Source: Sphaerisporangium sp. TRM90804 (lineage in GTDB: Bacteria > Actinomycetota > Actinomycetes > Streptosporangiales > Streptosporangiaceae). From it: DNA of 64,000 nucleotides. The first letter of the stretch is position 1. The number at the start of each line of letters is the position of its first letter. Below are positions 24,454-31,602 of this stretch, one piece after another. Where the stretch lies: positions 62,001-126,000 of the forward strand of contig NZ_JARWAC010000015.1 of the NCBI RefSeq assembly GCF_029846175.1, in the 5' to 3' direction. The notes under the pieces were generated by a model. It was not told the origin of the DNA and did not search any database. It saw nothing but the letters and a program-made list of their open reading frames with translations. The position numbers and the translations under genes are program-made.

Positions 24454-24708
24454 ATGACCGAGACTCCGGAGCAGCGGTCCGAGACAGGCAAGCCCATGGT
24501 CAGGGCGACGCCCCGTGACGTGCTTCACATCCGCTTGGCCTCGTTCGTGGTGTTCATCGCGCTCGCGCTGGGCGTGCTCGCCTTCGTGGCGGGGGCGACG
24601 ATCGTCGCCGTCGCGCTGGGTGTGGTAGCCGTGATCGCGATCGTGGACATGGTGCTGGCGATCCGCCGCCAGCGGCGCCTCGGCGGCGGAGCGCAGTCGA
24701 TGACGTGA
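24454..24708 (+). CDS. Small membrane protein, two helices
   Basis: An 84-residue protein; ATG 24454 has AAGGGGG upstream. Two hydrophobic helices (FVVFIALALGVLAFVAGA and IVAVALGVVAVIAIVDMVLAI) follow a polar N-terminus. No family recognised. The TGA overlaps the GTG start of the SDR gene, so they are coupled. Confidence 0.75.
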   Translation: MTETPEQRSETGKPMVRATPRDVLHIRLASFVVFIALALGVLAFVAGATIVAVALGVVAVIAIVDMVLAIRRQRRLGGGAQSMT

Positions 24709-25718
24709 GGGGGGACGATGTGCTGACCGGCAAGGTGGTCGTCGTGACCGGCGCCAGTGGTGGCGTCGGCCGCGCGGTCGTGCGCATGCTGGGGCACAGG
24801 GGCGCCAAGGTGGCGCTCATCGCCCGCGGGGAGACCGGCCTCGCCACCGCGGCCACCGAGGTGGGCGTCGAGGGAGGCATCGCCAAGGTGTTCCCGGCCG
24901 ACGTCGCCGACCACGAGCAGGTCGACGCCGCGGCGGACGCCGTCGAGGCGGAGCTGGGCCCGATCGACGTGTGGATCAACGTCGCGTTCTCGTCGGTGTT
25001 CGCCCCGTTCACCGAGGTCGAGCCGGCGGAGTTCGAGCGGACGACGGCCGTCACCTATCTCGGCTACGTGTGGGGAACTCGGGCCGCGCTGCGCAGGATG
25101 ATCCCCCGCAACAGGGGCGTCATCGTGCAGACCGGCTCCGCGCTCGCCTACCGCGGCATTCCCCTCCAGTCGGCCTACTGCGGGGCGAAGCACGCGATCA
25201 AGGGGTTCACCGAGTCGGTGCGCACCGAGCTGCTCGACGAGCGCAGCGACGTGAGGATCACCATGGTGCAGCTCCCGGCCGTGAACACGCCCCAGTTCGA
25301 CTGGGTGCTGTCGCGCCTGCGCCGCCACCCGCAGCCCGTGCCGCCCATCTACCAGCCCGAGGTCGCCGCCCAGGCGATCGTGTACGCCGCCGAGCATCCG
25401 TCGAGGCGGGAGTACTGGGTCGGCGGCAGCACGGTGGCCACCATCATCGGCGAGCGGCTGGCGCCGGGCCTGATCGACCGCTACCTCGGCCGCACGGGCG
25501 TGCGCTCGCAGCAGACCGACGAGAAGCGGCCCACCGGCGTCGCCAACCTGTGGGATCCGGCGGACGAGAACCGCGACTACGGAGCGCACGGCGGGTTCGA
25601 CCGTCGTTCCAAGGACCGCAGCGTGCAGGTGTGGCTTTCGCAGCACCGCGGCGCCGTGCTCGCCGGCGCGGGCGGCGCCGCGCTGGCCACCCTGGCGGCG
25701 CTCAGAGGGCGCCGCTGA
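24705..25718 (+). CDS. SDR oxidoreductase with C-terminal membrane anchor
   Basis: A 337-residue short-chain dehydrogenase, GTG 24705 overlapping the previous stop. Cofactor motif TGASGGVGR; active site Ser in QTGSALAY, Tyr and Lys in YCGAKHA. After the catalytic domain (about 240 residues) an extension of 100 residues contains PTGVANLWDP and ends in a hydrophobic helix followed by LRGRR, a tail anchor. This extended membrane-anchored type is common in actinobacteria with unknown substrate. Confidence 0.88.
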   Translation: MRGDDVLTGKVVVVTGASGGVGRAVVRMLGHRGAKVALIARGETGLATAATEVGVEGGIAKVFPADVADHEQVDAAADAVEAELGPIDVWINVAFSSVFAPFTEVEPAEFERTTAVTYLGYVWGTRAALRRMIPRNRGVIVQTGSALAYRGIPLQSAYCGAKHAIKGFTESVRTELLDERSDVRITMVQLPAVNTPQFDWVLSRLRRHPQPVPPIYQPEVAAQAIVYAAEHPSRREYWVGGSTVATIIGERLAPGLIDRYLGRTGVRSQQTDEKRPTGVANLWDPADENRDYGAHGGFDRRSKDRSVQVWLSQHRGAVLAGAGGAALATLAALRGRR

Positions 25719-25734
25719 CCCATGGTGACCAGTG

Positions 25735-25761
25735 CGGGCACCGGCTTCACGCCGGTGCCCG
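25735..25761 (+). terminator. Hairpin after SDR gene
   Basis: CGGGCACCGGC and GCCGGTGCCCG form an 11-bp perfect stem with a TTCAC loop, 17 bases after the SDR stop. Confidence 0.8.
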
Positions 25762-25816
25762 TCTTCGCGCGCCCGGGACCGTCACCGACGGTGTGCTCCC
25801 GGGGGCGGACGCGGAG

Positions 25817-25845
25817 AGGCCGTGCGCGGGGTCCGCGCACGGCCT
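25817..25845 (-). terminator. Hairpin after DUF4235 gene
   Basis: AGGCCGTGCGCGG and CCGCGCACGGCCT form a 13-bp perfect stem with a three-base loop, 21 bases past the DUF4235 stop on the minus strand. Confidence 0.8.
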
Positions 25846-25865
25846 TCAGTCCGGGAGGGGGCGGG

Positions 25866-26129
25866 CTACTTGCCGGGCCACGTCCCCGTGGCGTTCTCGA
25901 TCGACTGGGCGCTCGCCCGGTCGATCGCCGCCTTGACGACACCGAAGACGGCGCCCTGGATGGCGGCGGCGAACAGCACCTCGCTCCAGCGGTACTCCTT
26001 GGAGAGGGCGTCCGGCGCGTCGTCCTTGCCGGCGACCAGCTTCCAGACCTGCTTGAAGATCATCGCGGAGACGTAGCCGCCGGCCATGCCGGACAGCGCG
26101 CTCACCGACCTGTAGGCGAGCTTCTTCAC
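25866..26129 (-). CDS. DUF4235 membrane protein
   Basis: An 87-residue protein starting at GTG 26129 (MKKLAYRSVSALSGMAGGYV). It has the DUF4235 pattern: an N-terminal Gly-rich membrane helix, the segment IFKQVWKLVAGKDDAPDA, and a second helix region VLFAAAIQGAVFGVVKAAIDRA. Function unknown. It starts two bases after the stop of the LEA-like gene, so the pair is an operon. Confidence 0.87.
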   Translation of the reverse strand: MKKLAYRSVSALSGMAGGYVSAMIFKQVWKLVAGKDDAPDALSKEYRWSEVLFAAAIQGAVFGVVKAAIDRASAQSIENATGTWPGK

Positions 26130-26131
26130 GG

Positions 26132-26587
26132 CTACTTCTTCCCGCGCAGCATGCGCCAGACCAGCAGCGCGCCCAGCGCGAGGGCGGCGGCGGCCCACGG
26201 GCGCTTCTTGGCCTGGGCGAGGGCCTTGTCGGTGGCGTCGCGCATCTCGGGCGGCATGTTGGCCCTGGCCTTCTCGGCCAGCTCCCCGGCGCGGCCCGCG
26301 AGCTCGCTGGCCTTCTCACCGGCGACGACCGAGAGGTCGCCCGCCTTGTCGCCGGCCCTGGACGCCAGCTCGCCGGCCTTGTCGCCGGCCTTGGCGGCGA
26401 GATCGCCCGCGCGGTCCTGCGCCTTCGCCGCGAGGTCGCCGGCCTTGTCGCCGGCCTTGGCGGCCAGGTCGCCCGCCTTCTCGCCGGCCTTGGACGCCAG
26501 CTCGCCGGCCTTGTCGCCGGCCACGGCGCCCAGCTCGGCCGCGTGCTGCTTGACGCCGGCCAGTCCGTCACTCTTGATATCCGCCAT
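26132..26587 (-). CDS. LEA-like 11-residue repeat protein with C-terminal membrane helix
   Basis: A 151-residue protein; ATG 26587 is preferred because GGGAG has better spacing to it than to the adjacent ATG at 26590. Residues about 25-110 are an amphipathic repeat of the type AGDKAGELASK/AGDKAGDLAAK in register of 11, as in LEA-like stress proteins and apolipoprotein-type helices. A Pro break (NMPPEMRDATD) precedes a membrane helix (WAAAALALGALLVWRML) and basic end RGKK. Likely coats or stabilises the membrane under stress (inference). Operon with DUF4235. Confidence 0.82.
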   Translation of the reverse strand: MADIKSDGLAGVKQHAAELGAVAGDKAGELASKAGEKAGDLAAKAGDKAGDLAAKAQDRAGDLAAKAGDKAGELASRAGDKAGDLSVVAGEKASELAGRAGELAEKARANMPPEMRDATDKALAQAKKRPWAAAALALGALLVWRMLRGKK

Positions 26588-26689
26588 CATCTCTCCCTTC
26601 GCCATGGACCCCCGCTACCCCTTCGGCGCAGGGTCTAACGGGTTCGCGCCCGCTGGATGACCGTGAGATGAACGCAGGACTGCGGCGGG

Positions 26690-27082
26690 TCACCGCGCCT
26701 TCGCGGAGGCCCTCCGGTTGGCCTTCTTGATGGCCTCGACGAGCTCTTCCTTGGTCATCTTCGACCGGCCGTCGACGCCGAGCCTGGTCGCGATCTCGTA
26801 GAGGTGCTGCTTGCTGGCGTTGGCGTCCACACCCTCGGCGGTCTCGCCCTTGCTGGGCGTGCTGCGCGCGGCCTGGGCGTCGGACGGGCCCTTCTTCGCC
26901 TTCGGCTCCCAGTGGTCGCCGACCTTCTCGAAGGAGTGCTTCAGCGCGGAGAAGGCGGTGCGGTGCGCCCTCTCACCCTCGCCGTACGTCTGCACGGCGG
27001 AGTCGTGCGCCTTGATCCACGTCTCCTGGGCCTCCTTGGGCGAGCGCTCCAGGGTCGACGGCAGTTCACGCTTCGCGGGCAT
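26690..27082 (-). CDS. ChaB family protein
   Basis: A 130-residue protein; ATG 27082 follows a perfect GGAGGTAA site. The ChaB domain is residues about 5-60 (LPSTLERSPKEAQETWIKAHDSA, then FSALKHSFEKVGDHW). The C-terminal half has a Rho N-terminal/SAP-like helix pair (KQHLYEIATRLGVDGRSKMTKEEL), a nucleic-acid-binding element often fused to ChaB in actinobacteria. Cytosolic. The old name as a calcium transport regulator is not well founded for this type. Confidence 0.9.
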   Translation of the reverse strand: MPAKRELPSTLERSPKEAQETWIKAHDSAVQTYGEGERAHRTAFSALKHSFEKVGDHWEPKAKKGPSDAQAARSTPSKGETAEGVDANASKQHLYEIATRLGVDGRSKMTKEELVEAIKKANRRASAKAR

Positions 27083-27334
27083 GGTTACCTCCTTGGCCCG
27101 TGGCGGGCGAGGCCGGCGCCGCCACGTCGGTCTGTCGGCTTCAGCCTGGCAGTCCGAGGCGCCGGCCTGCCAGAACGTTGGGCGACACCGTCCAGCTCCG
27201 GAACCTGTCATGACCTTCGCGTCAGAGGCGAGGCATGGCGGACTCCGCCCACCGGGACACGCCGCCCGATCCGCGTGCGGCGCCCACCGGCCGCGGCGCC
27301 GAGGTCCGGGCTCTTCCAGGAATCCGGACGCCGG

Positions 27335-27616
27335 TTACACCATGGGGTCGTCGTAGCGGCGCTCCTCGTAGACCTGGGTCCGGGTGCCGTCGGCCGGAAC
27401 GACCGGCGAGACGGGGGCGACCGGGGTGTTGGTGCGGGTGACGGCGGTCCGGCGCACGGTGGTCATCCGCCAGATGCCGAACAGCAGGCCGGCGATCCCG
27501 CCGAGCATGAGGATCACGCCGACGACGTTGATGTCCACACCCGCGAGGTCGAACTCGACCGCCCAGGTGAGGATGGCACCGAGCATGATCAGGAAAATGC
27601 TTCCGGCGATGGTCAT
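27335..27616 (-). CDS. DUF6458 small membrane protein
   Basis: A 93-residue protein. Start MTIAGSIFLIMLGAILTWAV and the second helix VNVVGVILMLGGIAGLLFG, here DINVVGVILMLGGIAGLLF, fit DUF6458. The cytosolic tail is Thr/Pro/Val-rich and ends VYEERRYDDPMV. Function unknown; commonly found beside stress genes in actinobacteria. Confidence 0.87.
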   Translation of the reverse strand: MTIAGSIFLIMLGAILTWAVEFDLAGVDINVVGVILMLGGIAGLLFGIWRMTTVRRTAVTRTNTPVAPVSPVVPADGTRTQVYEERRYDDPMV

Positions 27617-27748
27617 GGAATTGCCTCCTTCGGTCCTCGTCCCCCTTCTTTCCCTCCCACGAATCTCAAACGTCGCTTCCACCGGCGAACCTTCACCTAT
27701 GCCGCGCACCGCGGACGGCCACGGGCTGCCGCCACACCCTTGCCCGCG

Positions 27749-27785
27749 TTACTCATCTGAGTTACTTTTTACTCATGCGAGTAAA
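27749..27785. promoter_or_regulatory. Two tandem ACTC-N4-GAGT palindromes over the TetR start
   Basis: TTACTCATCTGAGTTA (27749-27764, one mismatch) and TTTACTCATGCGAGTAAA (27768-27785, perfect 7-bp arms) share the ACTC-N4-GAGT core. The second includes the ATG of the regulator gene. This is the layout expected of a TetR autorepressor site. Confidence 0.7.
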
Positions 27786-28461
27786 TCAGCCTCCGCCCAG
27801 GAAGACCGAGCCGGAGGGCACCGGCACGGACGACGCCTGCCCGCCACGCGCGGCCGGCGGGCGGAAGGACACCCCCGCGGGCGCCGCGCGACGCGCCCAG
27901 ATCGTGCGGGCCGCGATCGAGACCATCGCCGAGCTGGGCTACAACCAGGCGTCCTTCGCCCGCATCGCCGCCCACGCCGGCCTGAGCAGCACACGGCTGA
28001 TCTCCTACCACTTCGCGGGCAAGGAGGAGCTGATCAGGCAGATCCTCACCGAGGTCTACACCGACATGGGCGGCTTCATGACCGAACGGGTCGGCGCCGA
28101 GCGCACGGCCTCGGGCGCCCTGCGCGCCTACATCCGCTCGCTGGTCGGCTACATCGCCACGCACCGCGCGCAGATGACGGCGCTCATGGAGATCTTCCTG
28201 AACTTCCAGGGCGAGGGCGCGACCCGATCGCACGACGCCGCCGCCGACCTGGACACGCTCGAGCACGTCGAGAAGATCCTGCGGTGGGGGCAGCACGAGG
28301 GCGAGTTCCGCGCCTTCGACACCCGCGTGATGGCGATGACCGTCCAGCGCGCCATCGAGAACCTGCCCTTCCTCCTGCAGGCGGATCCCGGCCGGGACGT
28401 CGACGCCTGCGCCGACGAGATGGTCACCCTGTTCGACCTCGCCACCCGCGCCGCCCGATGA
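27775..28461 (+). CDS. TetR family transcriptional regulator
   Basis: A 228-residue regulator. After about 35 disordered residues comes the TetR helix-turn-helix (IVRAAIETIAELGYNQASFARIAAHAGLSSTRLISYHF). The C-terminal ligand domain is helical. The ATG lies inside a palindrome and has no ribosome site, so the mRNA may be leaderless. The gene downstream starts inside its stop codon and is the likely target along with tetR itself. Confidence 0.9.
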   Translation: MRVNQPPPRKTEPEGTGTDDACPPRAAGGRKDTPAGAARRAQIVRAAIETIAELGYNQASFARIAAHAGLSSTRLISYHFAGKEELIRQILTEVYTDMGGFMTERVGAERTASGALRAYIRSLVGYIATHRAQMTALMEIFLNFQGEGATRSHDAAADLDTLEHVEKILRWGQHEGEFRAFDTRVMAMTVQRAIENLPFLLQADPGRDVDACADEMVTLFDLATRAAR

Positions 28462-29261
28462 CTCCCCCGCCGGACGACGCGCGGCACCACGAGACCGGAA
28501 CGACCGGCGACCCCGCGACGACGACGGCCCCCGAGGTGAGGGAGCCGCACACGACCGGCGACCGGCCCGCGACGCCGTCCAAGGCGCGCCGGGTGCGCTC
28601 GGGAGCGGCGCTGGCGGTCGACATCGCGATCCCCGTCGGGCTCTACTACGTGCTGCGATGGGCGGGACTGAGCTACCAGGCCGCGCTCCTGGTCAGCGCG
28701 CTGGCCCCAGGCGTGAGCGGGCTGCTCGGCCTGCGCGGGAGACGCGGGCCGAGCCACCTGTCCATCTTCGTGTCCGTCATGACGGTGGCGACCGTCGCGA
28801 CCTCGCTGATCAGCGACAGCCCTCGTTTCCTGCTCGCCAAGGAGGGGGTGCTGGCGCTCGTGTCGGGCGTGTGGATTCTGGTCAGCGCGCGGAACCGTCC
28901 TCTGGTCCTGCCCTTCGCGCGGGCGCTGCTGGGCCACCGCGTCGGCCCGGGCCGCCCGGGCTGGGACGTGCTGTGGGAGCGGCTGCCGCGCTTCCGCCGG
29001 CTGTGGCGGGTGGTCGGCGCCATGTGGGGGGTGGGGCTGATCCTCGACGCGGTCGTGCGCATCGTGATGGCCTACACGCTGCCCGTGGACGCGGTGCCCG
29101 CCCTCAACCTGGCGCAGTACGCCGTGTTCGTCGTGCTGATGCAGGTCGTCACGAACCTCTACATGGTCCCCGCCGGTCTCTACAACCCCTGGTCACGCCT
29201 GTACGAACCGCTGCGGCGCGAGCGGGACGCCGCCGCCGCGGCGGCCGGCGCCGGCCCCTGA
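28458..29261 (+). CDS. VC0807-like integral membrane protein
   Basis: A 267-residue protein, ATG 28458 overlapping the TetR stop (ATGA). A Thr/Pro-rich cytosolic N-terminus of about 50 residues is followed by about six membrane helices, with the family features DIAIPVGLYYVLRWAG, PSHLSIFVSVMTVATVATSL and LLAKEGVLALVSGVWIL. No transport motif is known. Co-transcription suggests that the TetR protein controls it, perhaps as an exporter or membrane-stress factor (inference). Confidence 0.78.
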   Translation: MTPPPDDARHHETGTTGDPATTTAPEVREPHTTGDRPATPSKARRVRSGAALAVDIAIPVGLYYVLRWAGLSYQAALLVSALAPGVSGLLGLRGRRGPSHLSIFVSVMTVATVATSLISDSPRFLLAKEGVLALVSGVWILVSARNRPLVLPFARALLGHRVGPGRPGWDVLWERLPRFRRLWRVVGAMWGVGLILDAVVRIVMAYTLPVDAVPALNLAQYAVFVVLMQVVTNLYMVPAGLYNPWSRLYEPLRRERDAAAAAAGAGP

Positions 29262-29329
29262 CCGCGCGGGCCCTTCCGCCCAGCGCGGAAGGGCGCCGGC
29301 TCGCCGGGCCGCCGACCTAGGGTCGCGGT

Positions 29330-30025
29330 ATGGAGATCACCGAGCTTCGCCCCGGCCTTCACCTGCTCCAGCCCCGCTTCGGCCAGGCGTACCTGTGGCG
29401 CGACGGCTCCTCGCTGACCCTGGTCGACACCGGCATCGCGGGCTCGGGCGAGGAGATCGCCGAGGCCCTCACCACGCTGGGTCACCGCAGGAGCGATCTC
29501 ACCCGCGTGGTGCTGACCCACTTCCACGAGGACCACACCGGCTCGGCGGCCGAGATCAGGGCCTGGGGCGGGGTGGCCGTCCTGGCGCACCGGCTGGAGG
29601 CGCCCGTGATCCGCGGGGACGTGCCGGGCCCGCCGCCCGACTTCCTCGACTGGGAGCGCGAGCTGCACGCCCGCGTCGCCTCGGGCCTGCCGCCGGCCCC
29701 GCCCTGCCCCGTCGACCACGAGCTCGACGACGGCGAGGTCATCGACTTCGGCGGCGGGGCGCGCGTCGTCGCCACGCCCGGGCACACCGACGGCAGCATC
29801 GCCGTCCACCTGCCCCGCCACGGCGTGCTGTTCACCGGCGACACCGTGGCGCACGTGGACGGGCGGGTGACGCTGGGCGTCTTCAACCTCGACCGCGAGC
29901 GCACCATGCGGTCGTTCCGCGACCTTGCCGGGCTCGACACCTCGCTCGCCTGCGTGGGGCACGGCGCGCCCGTCACCGGCGACGTCCCCGCCGCGCTCAA
30001 GGCGGCGGCCCGCGACTTCGCGTGA
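29330..30025 (+). CDS. MBL-fold metallohydrolase
   Basis: A 231-residue metallo-beta-lactamase-fold enzyme with the full metal set: HFHEDH, GHTDGS His, Asp in FTGDTVAH and the last His in CVGHGAPV. It resembles glyoxalase-II/lactonase-like hydrolases; the substrate is unknown. No signal peptide. Confidence 0.9.
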   Translation: MEITELRPGLHLLQPRFGQAYLWRDGSSLTLVDTGIAGSGEEIAEALTTLGHRRSDLTRVVLTHFHEDHTGSAAEIRAWGGVAVLAHRLEAPVIRGDVPGPPPDFLDWERELHARVASGLPPAPPCPVDHELDDGEVIDFGGGARVVATPGHTDGSIAVHLPRHGVLFTGDTVAHVDGRVTLGVFNLDRERTMRSFRDLAGLDTSLACVGHGAPVTGDVPAALKAAARDFA

Positions 30026-30030
30026 TCACC

Positions 30031-30073
30031 GCACCGGTGGCGGCCCGTGGGAAGGACGGGCCGCCACCGGTGC
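30031..30073. terminator. 18-bp perfect bidirectional hairpin
   Basis: GCACCGGTGGCGGCCCGT and ACGGGCCGCCACCGGTGC form an 18-bp stem with a seven-base loop, filling the gap between the convergent hydrolase and glucanase genes. Probably terminates both. Confidence 0.88.
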
Positions 30074-30080
30074 GCGTGCG

Positions 30081-31538
30081 TCAGTGGATGGCCTGGAAGG
30101 CCCGGCCCGCCGGGGTGGCGCTGCCGTCACTGTGGAACAGGCCGCTGCTGGGCTTGTCGTCGTCGGCGCCGAGGCCGAACCAGGCGTAACGCTGCACGTA
30201 CGGCAGCGACTCCAGCATCTCGGCCGACGCGGTGACGAACGCCGCCTGCTGCGCCTCGGTGGGGAACCTGACGCCGTTGGAGAAGTCGATCAGGGCGTAC
30301 TCCGTCAGCCAGATCGGCTTGCGGTACCGGTTGTAGACGTTCTGGATGTACGACTTGAGCTGGCCCACCGCGGCCTCGGTGCGGAAGTCGCCGCCGTACC
30401 AGTGCAGGGTGATGAAGTCGACCCGGTAGTTCCGCTCGGCCGCGCCGGTCATGAACCGGTCGAGCCAGCCGCCCGCGCGGTCGCCGCCCCAGGCGACGGC
30501 GGGGCTGCCCAGCACCTTTCCGGCGTTCATCAGCTTGGGCCACAGCGACAGCGCCTGGTCCACGCTCATGTTCGACTGCTCGGCGAAGTCGGGCTCGTTG
30601 AAGCCCAGCAGGTACGGGCCCGCGGCCTTGGCCTGGGCGAGGTTCGCCTCGGTGACGCTGGCCGCCCCCCAGATCATCGGAACGAACTGCGTCCCGGCGG
30701 GCGTGGTGACGCCGTTGTGGTTGACGGCCCAGGTGTAGTACCAGCTCGCCTTGGAGTTGGCGAGCGCGGTGCTCACGCCGGGCATCTGCCACACGCCCAC
30801 GCCCTTCTTGGCGGAGGCGGCGGAGGGCTTGGTGGGCGTCTTGCTCGGGCTCGCACTGGGCGCCGGCTTGGTCGGCGTGGTGCTCGGCGCCGGCTTGGTC
30901 GGCGTGGTGCTCGGCGCGGGCTTGGAGGGGCTGGAGCTGGGGGCGGGCCTGGTCGGGGTGGCGCTGGGCGCCGGGGTGGCCGAGCCCTCGCCGAAGACCT
31001 GGAACTCCCAGAGCGAGACCCCGTACCGGGTGGCCCGCTTGGTGGAGTACAGCCGCACGTACCGGGCGCTGGCCGACACGTCCAGCGTCTGGACGCCGCC
31101 CTTGCCGGCGGTCGTGGAGTAGACCGTCTTCCAGCCGCCGCTTCCCGTGGAGGTCTGGACGCGGAACGCGGTGGCGTAGGCGCGCTCCCAGTTCAGCACG
31201 ATCCTGTCGATCTCGGCGACCTCGCCCAGGTCCACCCGCAGCCACTGCTTGTCGCTGAAGGCGCTGGACCAGCGGGTGCCGCTCTTGCCGTCCACCGCCG
31301 CGGCGGGCGACAGCGCCGTCCCCTCCGAGGAGGAGGCGGTCACGGTGCGGCCTTGGGACAGGGGGGCTTCGGCGGCACCGGCGGGCAGGGCTCCGTTCAC
31401 CAGCGACGCGCCCAGCACCGCCGCCAGCGTGACGGCGGACGCGACCGGGCGAAGCCGCCGACGGGCCGTGCGACCCGCTGTGATGCCGTGCGGAACAGTT
31501 GCACTCATGATGGGGATGAGGTCCTTCGTCGGGGACAT
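30081..31538 (-). CDS. Secreted GH128 glycoside hydrolase with F5/8-type carbohydrate-binding domain
   Basis: A 485-residue exported enzyme. ATG 31538 (MSPTKD) is eight bases from an AGGAG site. Signal peptide with RRRLRP and hydrophobic core to about residue 50 (GAAEA). A discoidin/CBM32-like domain (ASSSEGTALSPAAAVDGKSG to WEFQVFG) is followed by a Pro/Thr/Ser linker with repeats of APSTTPTKP. The catalytic barrel of GH128 (Asl1-like, beta-1,3-glucanase) has Glu in LLGFNEPD as acid/base and Glu in WLTEYAL as nucleophile. Likely digests fungal or plant beta-glucan outside the cell. Confidence 0.9.
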   Translation of the reverse strand: MSPTKDLIPIMSATVPHGITAGRTARRRLRPVASAVTLAAVLGASLVNGALPAGAAEAPLSQGRTVTASSSEGTALSPAAAVDGKSGTRWSSAFSDKQWLRVDLGEVAEIDRIVLNWERAYATAFRVQTSTGSGGWKTVYSTTAGKGGVQTLDVSASARYVRLYSTKRATRYGVSLWEFQVFGEGSATPAPSATPTRPAPSSSPSKPAPSTTPTKPAPSTTPTKPAPSASPSKTPTKPSAASAKKGVGVWQMPGVSTALANSKASWYYTWAVNHNGVTTPAGTQFVPMIWGAASVTEANLAQAKAAGPYLLGFNEPDFAEQSNMSVDQALSLWPKLMNAGKVLGSPAVAWGGDRAGGWLDRFMTGAAERNYRVDFITLHWYGGDFRTEAAVGQLKSYIQNVYNRYRKPIWLTEYALIDFSNGVRFPTEAQQAAFVTASAEMLESLPYVQRYAWFGLGADDDKPSSGLFHSDGSATPAGRAFQAIH

Positions 31539-31546
31539 GGGGTTCA

Positions 31547-31560
31547 CTCCTGTACAGGAG
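31547..31560. promoter_or_regulatory. 14-bp palindrome containing the glucanase ribosome site
   Basis: CTCCTGTACAGGAG is a perfect palindrome whose right half is the AGGAG site of the minus-strand glucanase gene. It could be an operator, or a hairpin hiding the ribosome site. Confidence 0.4.
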
Positions 31561-31602
31561 ACCGCCCGTCCTCACCCGGACAACACAAACCTCACCGGTT
31601 TC

